A DNA stretch of 15,952 nt from Sporomusaceae bacterium (lineage in GTDB: Bacteria > Bacillota > Negativicutes > DSM-13327). This document shows positions 6,080-12,386 of the stretch, piece after piece. The notes beneath the pieces were generated by a model that saw nothing but the letters and a program-made list of their open reading frames with translations, did not search any database and was not told the DNA's origin. Both the position numbers and the translations under genes were made by a program. Location: contig JAPUES010000118.1 in assembly GCA_027492445.1 (NCBI GenBank), positions 1 to 15,952 on the forward strand. Direction: 5' to 3'. The stretch's first letter is position 1; each line of letters opens with the position of its first letter.

Positions 6080-6105
6080 GGCTTGGTGCAAGCCAAGTTT
6101 TCTAT
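6080..6105 (+). promoter_or_regulatory. terminator-like hairpin just before thrS
   Basis: CTTGG (6082-6086) can pair with CCAAG (6093-6097), followed by TTTTCTAT. Alternatively GGCTTG (6080-6085) pairs with CAAGCC (6089-6094). The sequence closely echoes the terminator after pheT at 15897-15925 (CTTGGTG, AAGCCAAGT in both). A short stem and interrupted T run make it weak. It ends about 12 bases before the thrS Shine-Dalgarno. Confidence 0.4.
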
Positions 6106-6130
6106 GCAAAAATGCTAAGGAGGAAACAAA

Positions 6131-8041
6131 ATGAATACATTACAAATTACATTAAAAGATGGCAGTAAGCGTGAGGTTGCCCAAGGAACTACCTTGGCAG
6201 AATTTGCTGCATCCATTAGCCGGAGTTTGGCAAAAAGTGCTGTAGCTGCGAAAGTAGATGGCCACATTACGGATTTGCCAATAAAATTAGAAAAGGACTC
6301 TGCCGTTGAGTTTCTGACCTTTGAAGACGCAGAAGGGCGTGATGCCTTTCGGCATACTTCGTCACATATTTTAGCCCAAGCGGTAAAACGTTTATTTGGC
6401 GATGTGAAAATAGCCATTGGTCCTGCGATTGCTAACGGATTTTATTATGATTTTGATACGACAGCTGTTTTTACGCCTGAAGATTTAAGTAAAATCCAAG
6501 CTGAGATGGAGAAGATTGTTAAGGAAGATTTCCCAATTGAACGTGTGGAAGTAAGCCGCGGGGAGGCCATTGCCCTTTTTGAAAAATTAGGGGAAACCTA
6601 TAAGGTGGAATTGATTCAGGATTTACCGGAAGATGTTATTATTTCTATGTACAAGCAAGGGGAATTTATCGATTTATGTGCAGGCCCTCATTTGCCTTCA
6701 ACGGGCAAGGTGAAAGCTGTTAAATTGCAAAGCGTAGCAGGGGCTTACTGGCGTGGTGATGTGGAGCGCAAGATGCTGCAACGTATTTATGGTACTTCTT
6801 TTGAGAAAAAAGCTGAGTTAGAAGCTTATATTACCATGCTGGAAGAAGCCGCAAAACGGGATCATCGTAAACTTGGCCGGGAGCTTGATTTGTTTAGCTT
6901 GCAAGAAGAAGGACCGGGGTTTCCCTTCTTTCATCCTAAGGGCATGGTCGTTCGTAATGAGCTGGAAGCCTTCTGGCGTAAGCTGCATTTTAGATATCGT
7001 TACCAGGAGATTAAAACTCCGATTATTTTGAATCAAAAACTATGGCAACAGTCTGGTCACTGGGATCACTATCGAGACAATATGTACTTTACCAAAATTG
7101 ACGGGGAAGGCTATGCGGTAAAGCCAATGAATTGCCCAGGTGGTATTATGGTGTATCGTACCCAGCATCATAGCTATCGGGATTTACCACTACGGACAGC
7201 AGAACTTGGTTTAGTCCATAGACATGAAATTTCGGGAGCGCTTCATGGCTTAATGCGTGTGCGGAGTTTTACCCAGGATGATGCCCATATCTTTATGCTG
7301 CCTTCTCAAATCAAGACAGAAATTCAAGGTGTAATTGACCTTTTTGATACGGTGTATAGTACCTTTGGCTTATCCTATCATGCTGAACTCAGTACCAAAC
7401 CAGAAAAGGCGATGGGGTCAGATGAAGTTTGGGAATTAACCACGAATGCACTGCGAGAAGCCTTAGAAGAACGTGGACTTCCTTACCGGGTAAATGAAGG
7501 GGATGGCGCTTTTTACGGTCCTAAAATTGACTTTCATTTGAAAGATTCCATTGGCCGGACATGGCAATGTGGTACCATTCAACTGGATATGCAAATGCCG
7601 GAAAAATTTGATCTTACTTATGTAGGAGAAGATGGACAAAAACATCGTCCGGTTATGATTCATCGCGTGGCCTATGGCAGTATTGAACGCTTTATTGGTA
7701 TTTTGATTGAACATTATGCAGGAGCATTCCCTACTTGGCTGGCACCAGTTCAGGTTAAAATTTTGGCGATTACCGATCGCCATGTAGAATATGCCCGCAA
7801 AGTGGCAGAGACGATGTTCGGGAAAGAAATTCGCGTGGAAGTGGATGATCGCAGCGAAAAAATCGGCTATAAGATTCGTGAGGCGCAGGTGGAAAAAGTG
7901 CCTTATATTCTCCTTGTTGGCGATAAAGAAGTGGAATCAAATAGTGTGGCAGTACGTAAACGTGGCCAAGGGGATATTGGAGCACAAAATGCCGATGAAT
8001 TTATTAGCAACCTTCTTGTAGAAATTCAAGAACGGCAGTAA
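6131..8041 (+). CDS. thrS: threonine--tRNA ligase (ThrRS)
   Basis: A 636-residue class II aminoacyl-tRNA synthetase that charges tRNA-Thr with threonine in the cytoplasm. It has full bacterial length and domain order: TGS domain (about 1-62), editing/second additional domain (about 65-225) with the HTSSH motif (75-79) and LCAGPH (182-187), catalytic core (about 240-535), and C-terminal anticodon-binding domain (about 540-636). The zinc ligands that select threonine are present as Cys335, His386 and His511. Motif 2 includes Arg364 in VHRHE, and motif 3 includes Arg520 in GSIERF. The editing residues suggest it can clear mischarged Ser-tRNA-Thr. AAGGAGG at 6117-6123 sets the ATG. Expression is controlled by the threonine T-box upstream. 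No terminator is seen directly after the stop; the next operon has its own promoter. Confidence 0.98.
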   Translation: MNTLQITLKDGSKREVAQGTTLAEFAASISRSLAKSAVAAKVDGHITDLPIKLEKDSAVEFLTFEDAEGRDAFRHTSSHILAQAVKRLFGDVKIAIGPAIANGFYYDFDTTAVFTPEDLSKIQAEMEKIVKEDFPIERVEVSRGEAIALFEKLGETYKVELIQDLPEDVIISMYKQGEFIDLCAGPHLPSTGKVKAVKLQSVAGAYWRGDVERKMLQRIYGTSFEKKAELEAYITMLEEAAKRDHRKLGRELDLFSLQEEGPGFPFFHPKGMVVRNELEAFWRKLHFRYRYQEIKTPIILNQKLWQQSGHWDHYRDNMYFTKIDGEGYAVKPMNCPGGIMVYRTQHHSYRDLPLRTAELGLVHRHEISGALHGLMRVRSFTQDDAHIFMLPSQIKTEIQGVIDLFDTVYSTFGLSYHAELSTKPEKAMGSDEVWELTTNALREALEERGLPYRVNEGDGAFYGPKIDFHLKDSIGRTWQCGTIQLDMQMPEKFDLTYVGEDGQKHRPVMIHRVAYGSIERFIGILIEHYAGAFPTWLAPVQVKILAITDRHVEYARKVAETMFGKEIRVEVDDRSEKIGYKIREAQVEKVPYILLVGDKEVESNSVAVRKRGQGDIGAQNADEFISNLLVEIQERQ

Positions 8042-8072
8042 TAAAGATAAGAAAAATTATTAGATAAGGTGC

Positions 8073-8101
8073 TTGACTTTCAAGAAGGTCAATGGTAAAA
8101 T
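8073..8101 (+). promoter_or_regulatory. promoter of the infC-rpmI-rplT operon
   Basis: TTGACT (8073-8078, 5 of 6) lies exactly 17 bases before TAAAAT (8096-8101, 5 of 6). It sits 32 bases after the thrS stop and immediately before the structured leader, so the ribosomal operon has its own transcript in addition to any thrS read-through. Confidence 0.8.
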
Positions 8102-8107
8102 AATTCA

Positions 8108-8245
8108 GTACTCAATAATCTTGAGTTTAAGCAGAAGCCATCCGCTTCTCACCTTGCAACGCTATGGCAGTTCGTAAGGTTATCAAAGCATAGTTTGATT
8201 GTTATGCTATTGTTGCGGGTGGTATTTATACCATCCGCTTTATTT
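8108..8245 (+). ncRNA. L20-type ribosomal protein leader (attenuator) of infC-rpmI-rplT
   Basis: A structured leader of about 135 bases precedes infC, where Bacillota carry the L20 leader by which free protein L20 represses its own operon. Visible helices are AGAAGC/GCTTCT (8133-8138 with 8144-8149, loop CATCC), ACCTTGC/GTAAGGT (8151-8157 with 8174-8180) and AGCATA/TATGCT (8187-8192 with 8203-8208), followed by a terminator. CCATCCGCTT occurs twice (8138-8147 and 8231-8240), and both copies can pair with GCGGGTGG (8215-8222), so distal pairing would prevent the terminator. Naming as L20 leader rests on context and structure, not a covariance-model score. Confidence 0.75.
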
Positions 8246-8248
8246 TAT
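8215..8248 (+). terminator. leader attenuator terminator before infC
   Basis: GCGGGTGGTA (8215-8224) pairs with TACCATCCGC (8229-8238) with one G-U pair, followed by TTTATTTTAT. It lies 27 bases before the infC Shine-Dalgarno, so it works as a conditional terminator inside the leader. Confidence 0.85.
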
Positions 8249-8264
8249 ATTAGCTAAATTTATC

Positions 8265-8282
8265 AGGGGGTGAGTGACAATT
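8265..8282 (+). promoter_or_regulatory. infC ribosome binding site with probable ATT start
   Basis: The purine run AGGGGGTGA (8265-8273) touches the in-frame GTG at 8274 but is 6 bases from the in-frame ATT at 8280. Spacing favours ATT. Use of AUU by infC is a known device by which IF3 limits its own synthesis, since IF3 discriminates against non-canonical start codons. Confidence 0.6.
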
Positions 8283-8798
8283 AGCAAAGAGACAATGAGA
8301 ATTAACGAGGAAATTAGAGCTAAAGAAGTTCGCTTGACAAGCGCGAACAATGAACCATTAGGGATTGTTCAACTGCGAGATGCACTGCAAATGGCAGTAG
8401 AACAAAATCTTGATTTGGTCGAAGTAGCACCAACGGCGAAACCGCCTGTATGTCGTATTATGGATTTTGGTAAGTTCAAATATGAGCAACAGAAACGGGA
8501 AAAAGAAGTAAAGAAAAAGCAAAAGATTGTAACCGTCAAAGAAGTTAAACTTCGTCCAAATATCGAAGATCATGATTTTGAGGTTAAATTCAAGAATGCC
8601 CAACGTTTTCTCGAAGATGGAGACAAGGTCAAAGTAACCATCATGTTCCGGGGACGGGAACTTTCCCACCCTGAACTTGGTAGAAAAGTGTTAGATAAAA
8701 TGGCAATTCAAATTAAAGATATTGCTAACATCGAACGTGGTGCAAAACTTGAAGGTAAAAATATGATAATGATTCTGGCGCCTAAGCCACAGAATTAA
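8280..8798 (+). CDS. infC: translation initiation factor IF-3
   Basis: IF3 binds the 30S subunit, blocks premature 50S joining and checks the start codon-initiator tRNA pairing. The 172 residues (from ATT) show the usual two domains: an N-terminal domain with RINEEIRAKEVRL (7-19) and the family signature PPVCRIMDFGKFKYE (54-69 region), a lysine-rich linker helix (about 69-85), and a C-terminal domain containing VKLRPNIEDHDFEVK and FRGRELSHPELG. Length is normal. Start choice: ATT at 8280 has ideal spacing from the Shine-Dalgarno, GTG at 8274 is too close, and ATG at 8295 would lose conserved N-terminal residues and has no own site. First gene of the infC-rpmI-rplT operon, under the L20-type leader; rpmI follows after 15 bases. 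Confidence 0.96.
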   Translation: MSKETMRINEEIRAKEVRLTSANNEPLGIVQLRDALQMAVEQNLDLVEVAPTAKPPVCRIMDFGKFKYEQQKREKEVKKKQKIVTVKEVKLRPNIEDHDFEVKFKNAQRFLEDGDKVKVTIMFRGRELSHPELGRKVLDKMAIQIKDIANIERGAKLEGKNMIMILAPKPQN

Positions 8799-8813
8799 GA
8801 AGGGGGACCAATT

Positions 8814-9011
8814 ATGCCTAAAATGAAAACACGTAGAAGTGCTGCAAAGCGCTTTAAGATTACTGGCTCCGGTGAGTTCAAACGTAACAAATCTCATAAA
8901 CGTCATATTCTAGAAAAGAAATCTCCAGCTCGTAAACGTAACCTGCGTAAAGCTGGTTTAGTGAGTAAATCCGATCATGAACGCGTAACGAAAATGCTTC
9001 CTTACGCTTAA
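8814..9011 (+). CDS. rpmI: 50S ribosomal protein bL35
   Basis: A 65-residue, very basic protein with the bL35 signature: PKMKTRRSAAKRFKITGSGE (2-21) at the N-terminus and HKRHILEKKSPARKRNLRK (28-46) in the centre. bL35 is a late-assembling component of the large ribosomal subunit. Length is normal and complete. AGGGGG at 8801-8806 precedes the ATG by 7 bases. It sits between infC and rplT, the almost universal bacterial order, and is cotranscribed with them, so it shares the L20-type control acting in the leader. Confidence 0.98.
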   Translation: MPKMKTRRSAAKRFKITGSGEFKRNKSHKRHILEKKSPARKRNLRKAGLVSKSDHERVTKMLPYA

Positions 9012-9044
9012 ACTAGTGCATATAATAAATAGGGGGTACAACAC

Positions 9045-9401
9045 ATGCCAAGAGTTAAAGGCGGCGTAACAGCCCATAAACGTCATAAAAAAATTCTAAA
9101 ATTAGCTAAAGGTTATAGAGGGGCAAGAAGTAAACAATTCAAGAAGGCTAATGAAGTAGTCATGAAGGGTTTATACTATGCTCGTCGCGATCGTCGCGCT
9201 AAAAAAGGCGATTTCCGCAAATTGTGGATTGCTCGTATTAACGCTGCTGCTCGTATGAATGGTCTTTCTTACAGTCGTTTGATTAATGGTTTGAGCAAGG
9301 CTGGCGTAGAAGTAAATCGTAAAATGATGGCTGATTTTGCTGTTAATGATATGGTTGCTTTCGCTAAGCTTGTTGAAATTGCAAAAGAACAACTGAAATA
9401 A
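9045..9401 (+). CDS. rplT: 50S ribosomal protein bL20
   Basis: A 118-residue basic protein with the bL20 signature: PRVKGGVTAHKRHKKILKLA (2-21), GYRGARSKQFKKANE (23-37) and the globular C-terminal half with RRDRRAKKGDFRKLWIARIN (47-66) and YSRLINGL (76-83). bL20 binds 23S rRNA early and is needed to nucleate large-subunit assembly. The long basic N-terminal arm penetrates rRNA, and the C-terminal domain can bind its own mRNA leader. It is therefore the expected repressor of this operon through the leader at 8108-8245; that link is inferred from the family. AGGGGGT (9031-9037) sets the start. A strong terminator follows 9 bases after the stop. Confidence 0.98.
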   Translation: MPRVKGGVTAHKRHKKILKLAKGYRGARSKQFKKANEVVMKGLYYARRDRRAKKGDFRKLWIARINAAARMNGLSYSRLINGLSKAGVEVNRKMMADFAVNDMVAFAKLVEIAKEQLK

Positions 9402-9407
9402 AAAAAT

Positions 9408-9437
9408 AAATCCTAGACTTATGTCTAGGATTTTTTT
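9408..9437 (+). terminator. rho-independent terminator after rplT
   Basis: TCCTAGAC (9411-9418) pairs perfectly with GTCTAGGA (9423-9430) around the loop TTAT. The stem extends by AAA/TTT and is followed by seven T. A-rich sequence on the 5' side would also let it act on the other strand. Confidence 0.92.
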
Positions 9438-9461
9438 CTATAGAATGGTAAAATCTATAGA
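9437..9461 (+). promoter_or_regulatory. twin TCTATAGA palindromes, candidate operator for ktrAB
   Basis: The 8-base palindrome TCTATAGA occurs at 9437-9444 and again at 9454-9461, separated by 9 bases, centre to centre 17 bases. The second copy overlaps the -35 box of the ktrB promoter. Paired sites over a promoter are typical of a repressor operator, but no regulator is known to me for this motif. Confidence 0.4.
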
Positions 9462-9486
9462 CGTCTAGTCTGTAGCTGATTATAAT
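9458..9486 (+). promoter_or_regulatory. promoter of the ktrB-ktrA-rRNA methylase-pheST unit
   Basis: TAGACG (9458-9463, 4 of 6) lies 17 bases before a perfect TATAAT (9481-9486). It is placed between the rplT terminator and ktrB, and no other promoter is evident before pheT ends, so it may serve five genes. Confidence 0.6.
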
Positions 9487-9520
9487 TGAAGATGGTAATT
9501 TAAACGTGGAGTGAAGTGTA

Positions 9521-10882
9521 TTGGATCTACATACAAGGTTCTCGAATCTAATGGATCTTTCGGAGTGGAAATTGACGCCTTACCAAATTTTAGTACTAGG
9601 GTTTGCAGGATTAATATTAATGGGTGCCCTACTCTTAATGACGCCGCAGGCATCAGCGACAGGACAGAGTCTTGGTTTTGTAAATGCTTTGTTTACAGCA
9701 ACATCTGCAGTCTGTGTAACAGGGCTAGTTGTTGTGGACACAGGAACTTATTTTTCTTTATTTGGGCAAATGGTAATTATCTGCCTGATTCAAGCGGGGG
9801 GCCTTGGTATTATGACTATGGCAACCTTAATGGCTCTTGTCATGCGCCGGAAAATTCAACTGCGAGAACGTTTGATTATGCAAGAAGCACTAAATCAAAT
9901 GACAGTCTCAGGAGTGGTGCGGCTGACCCAATATATTATTTTACTAACTTTTTTCATTGAGTTTATTGGTGGGTCCATTTTAGCGTTACGTTGGTATCCG
10001 GAATTTGGTGCAGAAGGGATTTATTTTGGCTATTGGCATGCAATTTCTTCCTTTTGTAATGCAGGCTTTGATTTATTCGGGAATTATATTGGTTTAACTA
10101 ATTATGTGGATGATATTACCGTTAATCTGACAGTAACTACGTTGATTATTTTAGGTGGTATTGGTTTTACCGTCATGTTTGATTTGTGGCATAATCGCCG
10201 GTGGTCTAAGTTTTCTATGCATACTAAGTTAGTTATTACTACTACCAGCGTGCTGCTGGCATTCGGTACTGTTGTTATTTTTTTACTGGAGATTAATAAT
10301 CCAAGTACTCTTGGTCCCTTATCTTGGAGTGGTAAGGTTTTAGGCAGTTATTTTCAATCGGTTACGACTCGTACTGCTGGCTATAATACCTTGGGTATTG
10401 GTAATCTACAGGATGCCACTATATTTTTTATGATTATTTTAATGTTCATTGGGGCCTCGCCTTCCTCTACTGGTGGTGGTGTGAAGACGACAACAATTGG
10501 GGTCTTGATTGCAGCAGTATGGGCTTTAATTCGAGGTAAACATGATGTTGAAATGTTTAAGCGTCGTATTCCTCAGCAAGTTGTTTACAAAGCATTTTCG
10601 ATCTTTTTTATTGCGGCGACCGTGGTCATCTTTGTAACCATGATGATGAGTATTACGGAGAATGCATCCTTTCTTAGGATTATGTTTGAGGTAGTATCTG
10701 CCTTTGGTACCGTAGGCTTGAGTACAGGTATTACAACATCATTAACAGATTATGGTAAAGTGTGGCTTATTGCTACCATGTTTGCTGGCAGGGTAGGTCC
10801 CGTAACCTTAGCCTTAGCCTTGGCTCTTAGAACGCGCAAAGGTATGGTGCAATATCCGGAAGGCAAAATTATTATTGGTTAG
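9521..10882 (+). CDS. ktrB: KtrB/TrkH-family potassium transporter, membrane subunit
   Basis: A 453-residue integral membrane protein, the pore subunit of a Ktr potassium uptake system. Four pore-loop repeats carry the filter glycines: TSAVCVTGLVV (61-71), SSFCNAGFDLFG (176-187), SVTTRTAGYNTLG (280-292) and VSAFGTVGLSTG (392-403). GASPSSTGGGVKTTT (311-325) is the gating-loop region of the third repeat. The C-terminus FAGRVGPVTLALAL (421-434) is typical of KtrB rather than the longer TrkH. Assignment as KtrB is supported by the adjacent single-RCK KtrA. The start is TTG at 9521, 9 bases after GGAG (9508-9511). The next in-frame ATG (9551) has no Shine-Dalgarno and would remove N-terminal residues. 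The gene is 12 bases upstream of ktrA. Confidence 0.92.
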   Translation: MDLHTRFSNLMDLSEWKLTPYQILVLGFAGLILMGALLLMTPQASATGQSLGFVNALFTATSAVCVTGLVVVDTGTYFSLFGQMVIICLIQAGGLGIMTMATLMALVMRRKIQLRERLIMQEALNQMTVSGVVRLTQYIILLTFFIEFIGGSILALRWYPEFGAEGIYFGYWHAISSFCNAGFDLFGNYIGLTNYVDDITVNLTVTTLIILGGIGFTVMFDLWHNRRWSKFSMHTKLVITTTSVLLAFGTVVIFLLEINNPSTLGPLSWSGKVLGSYFQSVTTRTAGYNTLGIGNLQDATIFFMIILMFIGASPSSTGGGVKTTTIGVLIAAVWALIRGKHDVEMFKRRIPQQVVYKAFSIFFIAATVVIFVTMMMSITENASFLRIMFEVVSAFGTVGLSTGITTSLTDYGKVWLIATMFAGRVGPVTLALALALRTRKGMVQYPEGKIIIG

Positions 10883-10894
10883 GAGGCTAAGGAT

Positions 10895-11554
10895 ATGAAA
10901 AGTACAAAACAGTTTGCTGTAATTGGACTAGGACGTTTTGGCACAAGTGTGGCAGTCACTTTACATAAGATGGGTTATGAAGTGCTAGCCATTGATAGTG
11001 ATGAAGAACGAGTGCAAGAGTTTAGCAATGAAGTAACCCATGTAGTACAGGCTGATACTACGGATGAGGATACCTTATCAGCCTTAGGCATTCGAAATTT
11101 TGATGTAGTAATTGTTGCCATTGGCCAAGACATTCAAGCCAATATATTGACGACTTTGCAATTGAAAGAACTAGGTGTGCCTTACATTGTTACTAAGGCT
11201 AGTAATAAACTTCATGGTAAAATGCTTGAGAAACTTGGTGCTGATCGGGTGGTATATCCAGAGCGGGATATGGGCCAGCGAGTAGCACATAATTTAGTAT
11301 CGAGTACTGTACTTGATTATATTGAGTTGTCACCGAATTTAAATATTATGGAGGTTAGCGTTCCTCACGCCTTAGTAGGGCAGACATTAGCCCAAACAGA
11401 TTTACGGGCTAAATATGAGATTAATGTAGTAGCCATTAAACGCGGTGATGAGATTATTGTTCCGCCGCTACCTAGTGAAAAGATTATAGCCCATGATGTT
11501 TTAGTGGTAGTGGGCAGTATTAAAGGAATACAAAATCTGGAGGAACTGGTGTGA
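10895..11554 (+). CDS. ktrA: KtrA potassium uptake regulatory subunit (RCK domain)
   Basis: A 219-residue cytoplasmic protein that forms the gating ring on KtrB. The N-terminal RCK_N domain is a Rossmann fold with GLGRFGTSVA (11-20) and Asp34 at the end of the second strand, the nucleotide-binding pattern for ATP/ADP or NAD(H). The C-terminal RCK_C domain (about 135-219) includes LVGQTLAQTDLRAKYEINVV (160-179). In several Bacillota this domain binds cyclic di-AMP, which inhibits potassium uptake; that is family knowledge, not visible here. Length matches single-unit KtrA, not double-unit TrkA. AGGAGG (10881-10886) overlaps the ktrB stop. Its own stop overlaps the start of the next gene by 4 bases, giving tight coupling. 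Confidence 0.93.
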   Translation: MKSTKQFAVIGLGRFGTSVAVTLHKMGYEVLAIDSDEERVQEFSNEVTHVVQADTTDEDTLSALGIRNFDVVIVAIGQDIQANILTTLQLKELGVPYIVTKASNKLHGKMLEKLGADRVVYPERDMGQRVAHNLVSSTVLDYIELSPNLNIMEVSVPHALVGQTLAQTDLRAKYEINVVAIKRGDEIIVPPLPSEKIIAHDVLVVVGSIKGIQNLEELV

Positions 11555-12351
11555 CAGAACATGTTACCAGCCCTCATAATCAATTCTTAAAACTTGCTGC
11601 TTCCTTAAAACGTAAAAAGTATCGTGATGAGCTTAGTTTATTCCTTGTTGAGGGCGTTCGTCTGGTGGAAGAGGCAGCAGCGGCGAATTGGATAGTAGAG
11701 ACTTGTATCTATACCCTAGAAGCGGTGGAGCAAGAACGGGTACAGGAGATACTCTCTCGCCTTGAGGTCAAAGGCTGTCGATTACTACAGGTACCAAATA
11801 GTTTATTTGATAAAATAGCCGAAACTCAAGAACCCCAGGGCATTATGGCCATTGTGAGGAAGCGCACCTATTCTTTTGGTGATGCACTTTCTAAGGGGAA
11901 ACCATTTTTGGTGGTCCTTGATGAGGTACAAGATCCAGGGAATGTAGGAACGGTAATTCGTACCGCTGCTGCAGCTGGTTGTACGGGACTTGTTTTGACA
12001 AAAGGTTGTGCCGATATCTTTGCTAGCAAAGTCGTTAGGGCAAGTATGGGATCGATTTTTCATGTGCCTATTGTTGAAGGTCTCACTCCTCAGGAAGTAG
12101 CAGACTATTGCAAAGGACATGGTATTATAATGCTTTCTACCTCTTTGCAGTCCTCTCAGGTATACTTTACCGTTGACCTAACGACAGCAGTAGCGATCGT
12201 TTTTGGTAATGAGGGAAATGGCGTAAGCCAAACACTGCTTGAACATGCACAACAGAGGCTATATATTCCTCTTCTTGGTCAGGTTGAATCTTTGAATGTA
12301 GCAGCTTCAGCAGCTGTTATTTTATATGAAGCAGTACGTCAGCGACAGTAA
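11551..12351 (+). CDS. TrmH/SpoU-family RNA 2'-O-methyltransferase (YsgA/RlmP-like)
   Basis: A 266-residue SPOUT-class methyltransferase that transfers a methyl group from S-adenosylmethionine to a ribose 2'-OH in RNA. An N-terminal SpoU substrate-binding domain (about 5-105) with KYRDELSLFLVEGVRLVEEA (23-42) precedes the trefoil-knot catalytic domain. All three family motifs are present: NVGTVIRTAAAAG (131-143) with Asn131 and Arg137, VFGNEGNGVS (217-226), and LYIPLLGQVESLNVAASAAV (237-256). The family can modify 23S rRNA or tRNA. Its place just before pheS matches Bacillus ysgA, reported as the 23S A-loop methylase RlmP, so that is my preferred but unproven assignment; RlmB is the alternative. 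GTG start at 11551 overlaps the ktrA stop; GGAGG lies at 11539-11543. Confidence 0.88.
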   Translation: MTEHVTSPHNQFLKLAASLKRKKYRDELSLFLVEGVRLVEEAAAANWIVETCIYTLEAVEQERVQEILSRLEVKGCRLLQVPNSLFDKIAETQEPQGIMAIVRKRTYSFGDALSKGKPFLVVLDEVQDPGNVGTVIRTAAAAGCTGLVLTKGCADIFASKVVRASMGSIFHVPIVEGLTPQEVADYCKGHGIIMLSTSLQSSQVYFTVDLTTAVAIVFGNEGNGVSQTLLEHAQQRLYIPLLGQVESLNVAASAAVILYEAVRQRQ

Positions 12352-12386
12352 TTGAAACGTTTAAATTTAAAGCTTTGGAGGTATTT

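Noticed and set aside
9438..9520. Cyclic di-AMP (ydaO-type) riboswitch before ktrB
   Set aside because: Only about 80 bases lie between the rplT terminator and ktrB, with the promoter inside them, too short for this riboswitch, and none of its conserved segments are seen.
9511..9960. A 149-codon open frame overlapping the start of ktrB
   Set aside because: Its translation shows no membrane pattern or family motif, while the overlapping frame encodes clear KtrB pore loops. It is a shadow frame.
12352..12386. Separate promoter for pheS (TTGAAA at 12352-12357)
   Set aside because: No -10 box exists at a usable distance; the expected position falls on the Shine-Dalgarno of pheS.
12375..12386. 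TTG start for pheS four codons upstream
   Set aside because: The codon lies inside the TGGAGGT ribosome site, so it cannot be served by it; ATG at 12387 has normal spacing.
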